Shown: positions 45,216 through 54,706, counted from the stretch's first letter. The stretch is 64,000 nucleotides of DNA from Fulvivirga imtechensis AK7 (GCF_000331535.1 NZ_AMZN01000055.1:62001-126000), one strand, 5' to 3'. Numbers and translations are program-made. The notes: generated from the sequence alone by a model not told the origin.

Positions 45216-45602
45216 TTATTTGTTTTTAGCGGCCAATTCCAGGTATTTTTCTTTATATCCGAGGATCAAAAATCCATTTAAGGCAACTGCTACAATGGCC
45301 ATACCAATGCCTGCAGGATCAAGGAACAGGTGTGCCAGGAGAGCATTTGCCAAAATGGTGAATAATACTACCAGTGCCAGCGGAACCCATCTGTTCAACA
45401 AAAGAAGAATTCCAGAGACTATTTTGATAAGTGAGATCATGGGGAACATATAGCCGGTGGCTCCCAAAGCTCCGAGAAACACCCCCATCTCCTCGTTCAC
45501 AGACGGTGTGGGCATAAACGGAATGAAACCATTTAAACCTAATACGGTGATCATGCCTCCCAGTACGAGCCGGATAATTTTTGTTGCTTTTTCCATAGTC
45601 AT
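45216..45602 (-). CDS. DoxX-like membrane protein
   Basis: 128 residues with four hydrophobic helices. IRLVLGGMITVLGLNGFIPFMP, GYMFPMISLIKIVSGILLLLNRWVPLALV and MAIVAVALNGFLILGY match the DoxX/DoxD-like pattern. DoxX proteins are linked to thiol or redox homeostasis, but no direct role is shown. It lies between a Crp/Fnr regulator and an FMN reductase, which supports a redox-stress context. Confidence 0.75.
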   Translation of the reverse strand: MTMEKATKIIRLVLGGMITVLGLNGFIPFMPTPSVNEEMGVFLGALGATGYMFPMISLIKIVSGILLLLNRWVPLALVVLFTILANALLAHLFLDPAGIGMAIVAVALNGFLILGYKEKYLELAAKNK

Positions 45603-45686
45603 TTATTTTTAGTTCAAAGCAACAAGGGTTGGCCCCCAAAAAAAATAAACTAGTTTAAGAAAAGCCGATATTGAGGGTTCCCCTTT

Positions 45687-46271
45687 TTAGGATCTCCTGG
45701 CCATCCGGCTTCTAAGCATACTTAAAAATTCAGGGGTGATGCCCAGGTAAGCTGCGATCTGTTTCTGTGGGATGCGTTGGTTGAACTGAGGATATTTATC
45801 GATAAAATTGAGGTACCGCCCTTCTGCTGTAAGGGATAAGTTGTCGATCAGCCGGTTTTTCAGAGCGATAAAGGCGTTTTGATGGATGATCCGAAAGAAA
45901 CGCTCAAACTGGGGTACCTTTTCAAACAAGCTTTCATAGTTTGATTTTGACAAACGCATAACCTCCGTTTCTTCAATGGCATCAACAAACCCAAAAGAAG
46001 GCGTCTGTGTTAAAAAGCTCTGTAGGTCTGATATCCACCAGTCTTCAACAGCAAAAAGCCCAATGTGTATTGTCCCCTCCCGGTCGATCTCGTAGTTGCG
46101 AAGACATCCTTTTGTTATGAAGTAAGTATATCTGGCAATCTCACCTTTTCGCACGAGGAAAGCCCTCCTTTTTACCTGCTGTACTTCCAGCAGAGAAGTA
46201 AAGTAGTCCTGCTCTTCGGAGTTAAGGGAAATGTGTTTATTGATGTTGTCAATTATTAGCGAAAAGTCCAT
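45687..46271 (-). CDS. Crp/Fnr-family transcriptional regulator
   Basis: 194 residues. A cyclic-nucleotide-binding-like beta-barrel (VRKGEIARYTYFITKGCLRNYEID) is followed by a C-terminal helix-turn-helix (QRIPQKQIAAYLGITPEFLSMLRSRM). It lacks the four Cys of Fnr. Bacteroidota have many such regulators beside small redox operons. The next two genes on the same strand (DoxX-like, FMN reductase) are the likely targets. Confidence 0.85.
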   Translation of the reverse strand: MDFSLIIDNINKHISLNSEEQDYFTSLLEVQQVKRRAFLVRKGEIARYTYFITKGCLRNYEIDREGTIHIGLFAVEDWWISDLQSFLTQTPSFGFVDAIEETEVMRLSKSNYESLFEKVPQFERFFRIIHQNAFIALKNRLIDNLSLTAEGRYLNFIDKYPQFNQRIPQKQIAAYLGITPEFLSMLRSRMARRS

Positions 46272-46519
46272 TGGTCAGTATCTCAGTCGATTTTAAAAAT
46301 ACATAGATAAGTAATGAGATGGAAAGGTAAAATGTATGCAATGATTTTTGCGTCTGGAGAAGCCATTGCGAAGTACGGCTTAAAAAGCCACTGATTATGG
46401 AATCAGGTCCACAAATTGCTCCATTGCAGTTAGTAGAGACATGATTGGCGGGAATTTTTTTCGATCTTTTGCATCAATCGGCTTCTCCGATCGTCTCATT
46501 GTCTAAAACAATAGATAAG

Positions 46520-46963
46520 ATGAATAATAAAGCTTTCAAATTTGCGTATTTTACCCTTTTGATGACATTAACAATCAGTCAGGGCTTTGCACAGTTAAAG
46601 ACCGGATGTGAGCCGAAGTCATGCGGCCCGGATAATACAAAGGTTGCAGAGGCCAAAGTGATCACCGAGCTCCGGTCGGAATTAGAGACAGTAATAATGT
46701 CAATGAAAAACTCTTCTATTTTTTTTAGTACTGAAATAACTTCATTTGAAGTGCCTGCAGGCAGTTCTGATGATGAAAGTGTACTGTTTATTGCACAGGC
46801 AGCGGCTGTTGTACGCGCCGAACTTGTAGAAAGGCTTCCGGAAAGCATACTTATGCATGAACTTCGGCATTTCAGGCCGGACCCCGCCTCTTCAAAGCAG
46901 CAAGTGTTGAAAAATGTGAAGATAGAGGTGAGCCTGCTTACTGAACAGGTCTCAAAGATATGA
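46520..46963 (+). CDS. Small secreted protein with N-terminal Cys pair
   Basis: About 147 residues from the ATG at 46520; the longer frame from 46445 would bury the signal peptide. The signal is AFKFAYFTLLMTLTISQGFA, followed at once by KTGCEPKSCGPDNTKVAEA, a C-x4-C motif. The remainder is helical with no family I know. It lies 9 bases before the DUF4405-like gene and starts the redox/metalloid-like cluster. Metal or metalloid binding is a guess. Confidence 0.6.
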   Translation: MNNKAFKFAYFTLLMTLTISQGFAQLKTGCEPKSCGPDNTKVAEAKVITELRSELETVIMSMKNSSIFFSTEITSFEVPAGSSDDESVLFIAQAAAVVRAELVERLPESILMHELRHFRPDPASSKQQVLKNVKIEVSLLTEQVSKI

Positions 46964-46971
46964 GATAGGTT

Positions 46972-48003
46972 ATGAAGATACGCCTGTGGACAAGCCTGGT
47001 ACTGGCAGTCACCTTTTTTGTACTGTCTGTATCAGGCCTGATTTTGTTTTTTTTGCCATATCACCGTACAGTAGATGCGGTTCATTCCATATTCGGACTC
47101 CTTTTCGTGTTGGCGGTTTTGCCTCATGTGTACAATAATTGTAAAAGCCTCCTATCCTATTTTAAGCGTCCAAAAGCGTTGTTCGTAATTGTTGCAGGGG
47201 CCTTAGTGCTATTAATGGCTTACCGGGACCTGGAACCGTTTAGGTCTTTGATGGACTGGCGTAGTTCAGTTAAAGCCAGAACCAGTCGCCAGGTTGAGGG
47301 TCACAACTATCAATTATATGATTTTTCTGAAGGAGAGGCCGCCTTTATTACCATAGACTTTGTAAAAGGGGAGCACTTTTGGAACCCGCAGATGGCATTC
47401 TGGATTGAGGACACCCTTGGCAATTATATAACTACCTTAATGGTGACCAACTCTACAGCCAGGGGGTTGTTTTATAGTGGACGATCACCCGATAATTTCA
47501 GGGAATACGATGGCGTTAAACAGGTCGAGCAGCGAGATATCAGGCGTGTAAATGCGCTGCCACACTGGTCTCATCAACGAGGGGTCAAAGCCATTGATGG
47601 CAGTTATGCTCCACATCGGGGAGCCCCGCTTGTTGATGGAATAACAGGGGCCACTCCTACAGGTAGTTTCCTATTTAAGTCGGCAGGTTATGAGGCGCTA
47701 AACCAGCTCAGTGTATTTGTAGTTAAAATGGAAATTAATGTGGCTTTTGATCAGAATGAATTCTTTTCCGAATACGATTACCTTGAAGACAGCGAATATC
47801 ATGGAGGTACCGGCCTGCTCGGACAGCCTTCATTGATCTATAGCGCCCGTGTGTACCGCGATGATCGCTCACGGTATTATCTGATGGAACTGCTGGGGCA
47901 CGGTCATCATTCGGGAAAAAACGGTACATTATATCATGACCTGACAAAAATTACCACAGCGGCTAAAATAGCGGAGCGAGTGGTCGTGGGTGTTAATTTT
48001 TAA
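46972..48003 (+). CDS. DUF4405-like membrane protein with periplasmic domain
   Basis: 343 residues. The N-terminal 85 hold three helices with histidines at helix ends (LPYHRTVDAVHSIFG, LAVLPHVYNNCKSL), as in DUF4405 di-haem-type membrane domains. The remaining 250 form a periplasmic domain (VDGITGATPTGSFLFKS, LLGHGHHSGKNGTLYHDL) not assigned by me; it recalls DUF2271-like substrate domains of FMN/thiamine-type electron carriers. Probably a redox membrane protein, in operon with the small Cys protein and upstream of the flavoprotein. Confidence 0.55.
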   Translation: MKIRLWTSLVLAVTFFVLSVSGLILFFLPYHRTVDAVHSIFGLLFVLAVLPHVYNNCKSLLSYFKRPKALFVIVAGALVLLMAYRDLEPFRSLMDWRSSVKARTSRQVEGHNYQLYDFSEGEAAFITIDFVKGEHFWNPQMAFWIEDTLGNYITTLMVTNSTARGLFYSGRSPDNFREYDGVKQVEQRDIRRVNALPHWSHQRGVKAIDGSYAPHRGAPLVDGITGATPTGSFLFKSAGYEALNQLSVFVVKMEINVAFDQNEFFSEYDYLEDSEYHGGTGLLGQPSLIYSARVYRDDRSRYYLMELLGHGHHSGKNGTLYHDLTKITTAAKIAERVVVGVNF

Positions 48004-48068
48004 TATTTTGTTGCATCAATAGCCTTTCCTTCCCGTCTTAAGGACGAAAATCAAATAATAAAACAATT

Positions 48069-49622
48069 ATGACAGTAAGAGACTATCCGGTAGCGATTAT
48101 CGGGGCAGGTCCGGTTGGAATGGCAGCGGCTGCTCATCTAAAAGAGAGGAATATACCATTCATAATATTTGAATCCGGTGGATCGGTGGGCGCCAACCTG
48201 CTGGACTGGGGGCATGTACGCGTATTTTCTCCCTGGAAGTACAATATTAATAAAGCTGCTGAGAAGCTGCTGCAAGAGATGAACTGGCAAAAGCCGGATG
48301 AAGATAAACTCCCGACAGGACGAGAGATAGTTGAAGATTACCTTCTTCCGCTAAGTTTTCACCCTCAAATAAAGCCTTTTCTTCGCTTATCGTCCAAAGT
48401 GGTAGCGATTACAAGGAAGCGAATTGATAAAATGCGTACATCAGGCCGTGAAAACCAGCCATTCATTATTCAGGTGAATGAAAAAGAGAAGCGCTACACA
48501 TATGAAGCATCCGCTGTTATTGATGCATCAGGAACCTGGAAGAATCCAAACCCACTTGGTGCGGGTGGCGTCTTTGCAGAGGGGGAGTTGGAACATGCAG
48601 ATCGTATACGTTATAGAATTCCTGACATTCTGGGAAAAGACAAAAAGCGATATGCAAATAAACATGTGGCGGTTGTCGGCAGTGGTCATTCTGCTATCAA
48701 TACATTGCTTGATTTGGCGACTTTAAGAGAAGAATATCCTGAGACCAGGATGACCTGGATATTGCGGGCGGAAAATCTTTCTGCTGTATATGGCGGGAAA
48801 GAAGACGATGCACTGGAAGCCCGTGGCGCTTTGGGGATCAGGATCGAAAAACTGGTCAACAGCGGACACCTGGAAATATATACTCCCTTCCTCATCCAAA
48901 AGATCTCTGCAAAAAGCGAGAGGTTGAGCATTGAAGGGTATACTGATGATAAGTTGCTGCAAATCTTCGGTGTGGACGAAATTATAGCTAATACGGGTGC
49001 CAGGCCTGACCTTTCTATGCTACGAGAGGTTAGGGTGCAGGTAGATGTTGCTTTGGAAAGTGTTCCTGAACTGGCAGAACTGATCGATCCTAACATTCAT
49101 AGTTGTGGTACCGTAAGGCCACACGGAGAGTTGGAGCTTAGGCAACCTGAGTCAAATTTTTATGTTGTTGGTGCGAAGAGCTACGGAAGAGCGCCTACTT
49201 TCCTGATGGCTACTGGTTATGAGCAGGTGAGGAGTATTGCTGCCTGGCTGGATGGCGATGCGGAGGCAGCCAAAAGAGTAGAACTCGAACTGCCTGAAAC
49301 AGGAGTATGTAGCACTGACGCTGCTACAGGCGTGGCATGCTGTGGACCGGCAGTTGTTGCAAACGAAGAAGAGAATAATAATGCGGGAGCTTGTTGTTCC
49401 CCATCAAAAAATGACAACTTAAATATGAAAGCAATGGAAAAGATAGAAAAAAATGTATTAGAAACTTCTGCTGCAGAGGGCTGCTGTGGTGGTGCGCCAA
49501 CTGATAACGAGGAGGCTTGTTGCAAACTAGATGAAGAGAAAAAGGCAGAAGGAGAAGCGGGTTGTGGCTGTAATTCGGTTCCTGAAAAAGAACGGGAAGC
49601 TAAAGTGGCTTCCTGTTGCTAA
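48069..49622 (+). CDS. FAD/NAD(P)-dependent oxidoreductase with Cys-rich tail
   Basis: 517 residues. An FAD dinucleotide-binding motif (AIIGAGPVGMAAAAHL, 9-24) is followed by an NAD(P) motif (HVAVVGSGHSAINTLLDLA) near 200, the layout of flavin monooxygenases and ArsO-type proteins. The last 105 or so residues carry 13 cysteines, mostly as CC or CxC (ACCGP, ACCSP, GCCGG, ACCKL, GCGC, ASCC). Such tails occur on arsenic-handling proteins. I infer a metalloid or soft-metal role; the oxidised substrate is unknown. Followed by an MFS transporter and a Cys-tailed sigma factor. Confidence 0.75.
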   Translation: MTVRDYPVAIIGAGPVGMAAAAHLKERNIPFIIFESGGSVGANLLDWGHVRVFSPWKYNINKAAEKLLQEMNWQKPDEDKLPTGREIVEDYLLPLSFHPQIKPFLRLSSKVVAITRKRIDKMRTSGRENQPFIIQVNEKEKRYTYEASAVIDASGTWKNPNPLGAGGVFAEGELEHADRIRYRIPDILGKDKKRYANKHVAVVGSGHSAINTLLDLATLREEYPETRMTWILRAENLSAVYGGKEDDALEARGALGIRIEKLVNSGHLEIYTPFLIQKISAKSERLSIEGYTDDKLLQIFGVDEIIANTGARPDLSMLREVRVQVDVALESVPELAELIDPNIHSCGTVRPHGELELRQPESNFYVVGAKSYGRAPTFLMATGYEQVRSIAAWLDGDAEAAKRVELELPETGVCSTDAATGVACCGPAVVANEEENNNAGACCSPSKNDNLNMKAMEKIEKNVLETSAAEGCCGGAPTDNEEACCKLDEEKKAEGEAGCGCNSVPEKEREAKVASCC

Positions 49623-49630
49623 GCGTGGAA

Positions 49631-49651
49631 TAGTGTCTATAAGAAAACTCT
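49631..49651 (+). repeat. Solo left end of the MITE-like element (copy D)
   Basis: The 21 bases are identical to 27204-27224 of copy B. They lie eight bases behind the flavoprotein stop. No convincing right end follows. Confidence 0.6.
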
Positions 49652-49671
49652 GGCCGTCATCGCGCCTGCCA

Positions 49672-49978
49672 CCATAGCCGTCAAGCTAAGCATCGCGGAG
49701 TGATGGAATCTTTGTAGCCTGGGTGAAGCCTCGGGAAAGGATTAATATTTAATGCACTATATTCAAGCTTTGGGAGAGGTGAAGGCTGTTTTGGTGATCA
49801 TGCTTGCGTGATAAATGCTTTGAGCTCATTACCTGCTGTGTGTGCCAAGGAAGCTAGTATTTTTTTGGCCGGCTTTCCTATGGCACATTCAACTTCTGGT
49901 TAACCCCGGGGCTTCACCCAGGGCTACAAAGATTTGCCCCCTCTGGGTGCTCGTTTTTTCTTAAGTTAACGGCTATGG
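49672..49978. repeat. Cluster of nested inverted repeats (REP-like)
   Basis: CCATAGCCGT (49672-49681) faces ACGGCTATGG (49969-49978). A block of about 29 bases at 49707-49735 (ctttgtagcctgggtgaagc) faces its near-perfect complement at 49905-49934. TGTGCCAAGGAAGC (49841) faces a TTTCCTATGGCACA stretch (49874-49887). There is no gene between 49623 and 50213. The wording gggctacaaagattt is familiar from REP-type intergenic repeats of Bacteroidota. Confidence 0.55.
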
Positions 49979-50095
49979 GGCTTGCTACGGGGAGGAATCG
50001 AAGCAATCCCTCTTAATGTACGCCAAGGAAGAGGGGGATTGCCGCACTTCGTTACCGATAACGATAAGTTGTAATTTCTCTTAAAGACATTAATT

Positions 50096-50146
50096 ATGGA
50101 AGGGCAGGTACAGGCAGTCTGTATTCGGGGCTCTTCCATTTTTTTT
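50096..50146 (+). terminator. Hairpin with T run before the MFS gene
   Basis: ATGGAAG (50096-50102) pairs with CTTCCAT (50133-50139) around a 30-base inner region that can fold further, followed by eight T residues. It may end transcripts from the flavoprotein side or act as an attenuator for the MFS gene. Confidence 0.6.
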
Positions 50147-50213
50147 AAGTTTTCGCATCAATTGAATGGTATGGTCGTCTTAGTTGGCGGTGTTGTACAG
50201 TCGTCAAAATATT

Positions 50214-51389
50214 ATGCTGTGGGGTAAAGATCAGTTGATCCAAGCTGGCCGGGAGGATGACGTTGAAGGGAATATTTCCCTGAGCCCCTCCATGTGGTCG
50301 TCACTACTGATGGCTATAGGGGGCATGGGAGATGCACTGCTTTACGCGTACCTGCCGGTGAAAGGCGAAGCACTCGGACTTTCCCTTTTTAGCATTGGAT
50401 TGCTGCTTTCCATCAACAAGTTCTCGCGCTTTTTTACCAACCGGTGGATAGCCTGGCTATGCAGTCGTTGGGGAGTAAAAAATGTTTTACTTCTGGGAGT
50501 TGTTTTTTCAACCATTTCCACCTTTATATATGCGCTGGGCCATGCAGTGTGGATATGGATAGCCGGCAGGCTGATGTGGGGTGCTGCTTATTCTGCTATG
50601 CGCTTTGCTACCATCCAATATGCAGGTAAAAATAAAAATAAAGGAAGTGCTTTGGGAATAGCAAGAAGTATACAGGATGCAGGGCCTATGTTGGCTTATT
50701 GGATCGGGCCGGTTATGCTCACGTCACTGGGCGCTGGGTTCACCTTTGCTACCTGGGGAGCACTACTTGTCTTACTATTCCCTGTTTTTTACCTGATACC
50801 CGTTGTACAGCACCAAAAGCAAAAAATTAAGCCTTTTTCATTTCAAAAGCCGGCATGGATCGATGTATGGGTGTTTGGAACATCTTTCGTTGTTGAAGGC
50901 TTTCTAATCGTGGGGATGAGCCATATTCTCAATATAGATAATAGAGATGCCGATCGACTGCTTCTGGTTTCATCCATTTACATATCGCTGCGAAGGTTGC
51001 TAAATGTTATAATTTCACCTGTATCGGGCTGGCTAAGCGACAGGTTTGGCTTTCTAACGATCTTTCAGGCTTCCTGCCTGATGATAGCATCAGGGACAGC
51101 TCTGATCGGATTGGGTAGTAGTGGAGGTGGTATCTTTTTGTGTTTTGTCGGATCAGCTATCAACCTGACACTTGTTCCTATCGTAGCTATAGATTTTGGT
51201 CCTGAATATAAAAGTTTTGATGCCCTGACGCGGATCAATACTTCCAGAGACATGGGGTCTGCTACAGGCTCATTAACCGGACTTGGCTTGCTAAGTATTG
51301 CTGCCCCGTCAGGTATATTTATTTCCCTGTTTCTGATACTTATATCTATTTGGTTTAAAATACGTAAATTTAATTATCGTCATGAATAA
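50214..51389 (+). CDS. MFS transporter in the Cys-tail cluster
   Basis: About 391 residues from the ATG at 50214; the frame also offers TTG at 50184. Twelve hydrophobic helices and the loop motifs NRWIAWLCSRWGVKNVLLLG and GWLSDRFGFLTIFQ mark the major facilitator fold. The substrate is not identifiable. The stop overlaps the sigma-factor ATG by eight bases, so both are co-translated. Co-location with the Cys-tailed flavoprotein suggests export of a product of that enzyme, by inference. Confidence 0.8.
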   Translation: MLWGKDQLIQAGREDDVEGNISLSPSMWSSLLMAIGGMGDALLYAYLPVKGEALGLSLFSIGLLLSINKFSRFFTNRWIAWLCSRWGVKNVLLLGVVFSTISTFIYALGHAVWIWIAGRLMWGAAYSAMRFATIQYAGKNKNKGSALGIARSIQDAGPMLAYWIGPVMLTSLGAGFTFATWGALLVLLFPVFYLIPVVQHQKQKIKPFSFQKPAWIDVWVFGTSFVVEGFLIVGMSHILNIDNRDADRLLLVSSIYISLRRLLNVIISPVSGWLSDRFGFLTIFQASCLMIASGTALIGLGSSGGGIFLCFVGSAINLTLVPIVAIDFGPEYKSFDALTRINTSRDMGSATGSLTGLGLLSIAAPSGIFISLFLILISIWFKIRKFNYRHE

Positions 51390-51960
51390 TATTGATCATA
51401 TACAAAGCAGGTTTGGTGGTCATCTGTTTAATTTCATTCGGAGCAAAGTATCATCGCCTGATGACGCACAGGATATTTATCAGGAGGTGATCTTGAAACT
51501 AGTGGGTAAATCAAATCAGTTGAAGAATGCCCAAAGCTTAAAAAGCTGGTTATTTACAATTGCGAAAAACCAGGTTATCGATTTCTATCGTGGCAGAAAG
51601 CTTCTGCCGGATGCGGAACCACTCCCTGCTCGATTTGTAGCAGATAGTGATGAAACCAATGTATACGAAGAACTTGAACCTTGCCTTCATGATTTCATTG
51701 ACCAGCTTCCGGATGATTACAGAACCATTATCAGACTTTCTGAAATAGAGGGAAAAAGTCAAAAAGAAATATCCGAATCACTCGGGCTTAACTACGTTAC
51801 CTTGCGCTCCAAAGTGCAGAGAGGACGCGAGAAAATAAGGAAAATGATCTTTGATACCTGCATGGTTGAGCAGGATGCTTCAGGGCGTTTTGCAGGGTGT
51901 GTGCCAAAGGCGGGTGTACAGGTCTGTGGTAACAATAGCATAGAAGGCGGATGTGATTGA
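51382..51960 (+). CDS. SigZ-like RNA polymerase sigma factor with Cys tail
   Basis: 192 residues: region 2 (NFIRSKVSSPDDAQDIYQEVILKL, SWLFTIAKNQVIDFYRGRK) and region 4 (FIDQLPDDYRTIIRLSEIEGKSQKEISESLGL, VTLRSKVQRGREKIRKM). A 35-residue tail then has four Cys (FDTCMVEQD, GCVPKAG, VCGNN, GGCD). SigZ-type ECF factors carry conserved C-terminal cysteines; these could sense metal or thiol oxidation directly, as no anti-sigma gene is adjacent. Probably controls this cluster. Confidence 0.82.
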   Translation: MNNIDHIQSRFGGHLFNFIRSKVSSPDDAQDIYQEVILKLVGKSNQLKNAQSLKSWLFTIAKNQVIDFYRGRKLLPDAEPLPARFVADSDETNVYEELEPCLHDFIDQLPDDYRTIIRLSEIEGKSQKEISESLGLNYVTLRSKVQRGREKIRKMIFDTCMVEQDASGRFAGCVPKAGVQVCGNNSIEGGCD

Positions 51961-52137
51961 TCGCGATAAAGCGATTCACAATATTAGCAGGAACATCCCT
52001 GATCGGGTTATTGTCCATGATACAGGTGTGATATTCCGGAGCCCCTGGATGGATGAATAGCTAGGCCTCGGTTTCGTTTGAACAACCGGAGCATTTTATC
52101 CAGCCAGGAGCGCTTTTTTACCGTGTGGCATTTTATG

Positions 52138-54501
52138 TTATTCGCTTCTCAAAGCTTTCACAGGATTAGCCCGGGCAGCATTCCAGGCCTGGTAAGCCAC
52201 AATCAGAAGCGCAAAAGTTAAAGCGATGAGCCCGGTGAGCGGAAATATCCACCATGCAATGCCGGTCCTGATGGGATAGCGTTCCAAATATTGGTTAAGC
52301 AGCCACCAGGCCAGAGGAGCGGAGATAACAAATGAAATAATAACCAATCGAGAGAATTCGCCTGAAATTAGCGCCACCAGGCTCTGTATGGAAGCTCCCA
52401 ACACCTTCCTGATGCCGATTTCTTTGGTCTTTTGCTCGGCAGTAAAACTGGCTAATCCGAAAAGTCCCAAACCAGTGATAATGATGGCTAAAGTGGCAAA
52501 AATAGAGGCAAGATTACTGGTTAGGTTTATCGTGGTGAACTTCTTTTTAAAATCATCATCCACAAAGGTGTATTCAAAAGGGTGTGCCGGATCATGTTTT
52601 TCAAAAATGCTTTGCACCTGGGCCAGAGACGCATTTAAATCGTTGGTTTTCTTTAGGCGTAGGGTGATTGTACCTCCCCAGTCATCAAGAATGATGAACA
52701 TGGGTTTTACAGGATCGTAAAGTGATCCCATCAGCACATCGTCTACAACGCCAATCAATGGCCGCTTATCCCCCCAAAGATCAAGCTGGGTGCCGATAGG
52801 ATCCTCCAGGCCCATCAGCTCCAGGGCTGCTTTGTTGATGATTATTGCCGAGGTATCACTTCCAAAATCTTTTGAGAAATCACGACCCTCCAAGATTTTT
52901 ATTCCCATCGTTTTTGAATAGTCATAGTCAGCCACAATGGTGGTAAATATTACCCGCAGGTCCTCAGGCTTGCCAGGCCACCCTAAGAAGTTGTTGGAAT
53001 TGATAGAAGTAATGGCGCTGTTTGATTTTGTTACGGATTCGACATCCCCGGACGCTTCCAATTCTGTTTTTAGTGTCGAATAATTTTTACTTAGTTCATC
53101 GTTGAGCAATACAGTAATGAGGTTTTCTTTGCTGTAGCCCAGTTCCCTGTTCTGTACGAGTTGTATCTGCTTATAAATCACCAGGGTGCCGATTATGAGC
53201 AAAATGGCTACACCAAACTGTAGTGTCACCAGTACTTTTCTTGGTGTACTGGCGCTCTTACCAACTTTTAGTTGTCCTTTCAGCACCCGGGCCGGCTGAA
53301 ATCCGGAGAGATAAAAGGCCGGGTAACTTCCTGCAATGATGCCGGTAAAAAGGATGAAACTCAACGCTGCAAGCCAGAATTTACCAGATGCAAAATCAAT
53401 ATAAAGTTGTTTTTCCACCAACTGGTTGTAGGCGGGCAGTACGAGATAGGCTATGAGTATGGCGATAACAAAAGAAATGAATGTAATAAAAACAGACTCA
53501 CCCAAAAATTGCATAATGAGCTCCCACCGGTTAGAGCCCACACTCTTACGGATCCCTACTTCCTTAGCCCTGCGTTCAGAGCGTGCAGTGGCAAGATTCA
53601 TGAAATTAATGCAGGCAATGAATAAGATGAAAATAGCTATTACGGTAAACAGTCGTACATAATCGCTCATACCTCCGGATTGTACACCATTCTCAAAGTT
53701 CGATTTTAGCCTCCAGTCAAGCAGCGGATGTAAAAAGAACTCCCTTTCAATATCATCCTGCCCTTTTTCCGTAAGCATGTGTCTAATGGTCTCGGATACC
53801 GCTTTTTCATTTTTTTTATCGTTGAGTTCAATAAAGATCTGGAAGGAATAATTGCCCCAGTTGTCCTGATTTCTCACTACCCATTCTTGAATGAGCGCTC
53901 TGAATTCCCATGGAATGAGGTATTCAAACTGAAATGAAGAGTTGGTAGGAATATCTTTCAAAATACCAGTTACTTTCAGGTCATACTGATCATCGACACG
54001 CACCATCTTGTCTATCGGATCTTCATCTCCGAAAAGCGCTTTGGCAGCCGACTCCGTCAGTACTATTGAATAGGGATCATCCAGCACAGTTTCAGCAGAC
54101 CCCCGGGTCAGCGGGTATTGGAACATCTCTAAAAATTCTTTACTGGCAAAGTAACCCTGCTTGTTCATTCTGGTATCCTCATACCTGAGCAAGTGCGTGC
54201 TTCCCCATCCTGTTACTACGGAATTTACAATGTTAGCATCACTGGTTTTCATAGCCTCATAGGTGGGCAGAGGCACCGACCGCCAGGAGTTGATCTTACC
54301 ATCGAATGCCGCATTAACCCATACCTGGTAAAGCCTGTCATTTTTAGGCAGAAACTTATCATACGAAGTTTCATGATCTACCCAAAGTAAGATCAAAATG
54401 CTGCAGGTGATGCCAATGGCCAGACCGGCTATGTTGATTATTGAATAAGCGCTGTTTTTATACAAATTTCTAAAAGTAACAAGGAAGTAGTTTTTCAGCA
54501 T
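52138..54501 (-). CDS. FtsX/MacB-type ABC transporter permease
   Basis: 787 residues with the double layout common in Bacteroidota: a MacB_PCD plus FtsX unit twice. The N-terminus has FRNLYKNSAYSIINIAGLAIGITCSILILLW. FtsX helices occur near 290-420 (NLATARSERRAKEVGIRKSVGSNR) and at the C-terminus (KTKEIGIRKVLGASIQSLVALIS). No ATP-binding subunit or adaptor is adjacent. Role unknown: lipoprotein or peptide transport, or signal transmission. Confidence 0.88.
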   Translation of the reverse strand: MLKNYFLVTFRNLYKNSAYSIINIAGLAIGITCSILILLWVDHETSYDKFLPKNDRLYQVWVNAAFDGKINSWRSVPLPTYEAMKTSDANIVNSVVTGWGSTHLLRYEDTRMNKQGYFASKEFLEMFQYPLTRGSAETVLDDPYSIVLTESAAKALFGDEDPIDKMVRVDDQYDLKVTGILKDIPTNSSFQFEYLIPWEFRALIQEWVVRNQDNWGNYSFQIFIELNDKKNEKAVSETIRHMLTEKGQDDIEREFFLHPLLDWRLKSNFENGVQSGGMSDYVRLFTVIAIFILFIACINFMNLATARSERRAKEVGIRKSVGSNRWELIMQFLGESVFITFISFVIAILIAYLVLPAYNQLVEKQLYIDFASGKFWLAALSFILFTGIIAGSYPAFYLSGFQPARVLKGQLKVGKSASTPRKVLVTLQFGVAILLIIGTLVIYKQIQLVQNRELGYSKENLITVLLNDELSKNYSTLKTELEASGDVESVTKSNSAITSINSNNFLGWPGKPEDLRVIFTTIVADYDYSKTMGIKILEGRDFSKDFGSDTSAIIINKAALELMGLEDPIGTQLDLWGDKRPLIGVVDDVLMGSLYDPVKPMFIILDDWGGTITLRLKKTNDLNASLAQVQSIFEKHDPAHPFEYTFVDDDFKKKFTTINLTSNLASIFATLAIIITGLGLFGLASFTAEQKTKEIGIRKVLGASIQSLVALISGEFSRLVIISFVISAPLAWWLLNQYLERYPIRTGIAWWIFPLTGLIALTFALLIVAYQAWNAARANPVKALRSE

Positions 54502-54698
54502 GGCTATAGGTGTTTACAGAGAATACTCCGGTTTTTTCAAAAGGTAACAGGTAATTCATGCCAAAAGACCAGGCTTTTATCAATAGGTTGCATAAATCCG
54601 GGGCTTTCATATTGATATTAGCAAATAAAAGGTTGCAAGGAATAACACAAATCGTGTAATATATATTATAAAATGTGATCATTATTATGAGTTTTTTG

Positions 54699-54706
54699 TA
54701 GATTTG
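54699..54706 (+). promoter_or_regulatory. Candidate -7 box of the surface-protein gene
   Basis: TAGATTTG matches TAnnTTTG; a clear TTG about 19-21 bases upstream is lacking (gtg at 54675-54677). A transcript from here would have a leader of about 100 bases to the ATG at 54812. Confidence 0.35.

Noticed and set aside
49945-49970. Right end of MITE copy D (cgttttttcttaagttaac)
   Set aside because: It shares only gtttt-ctta with the consensus end and has lost the gagacac part, so it cannot be told from chance.
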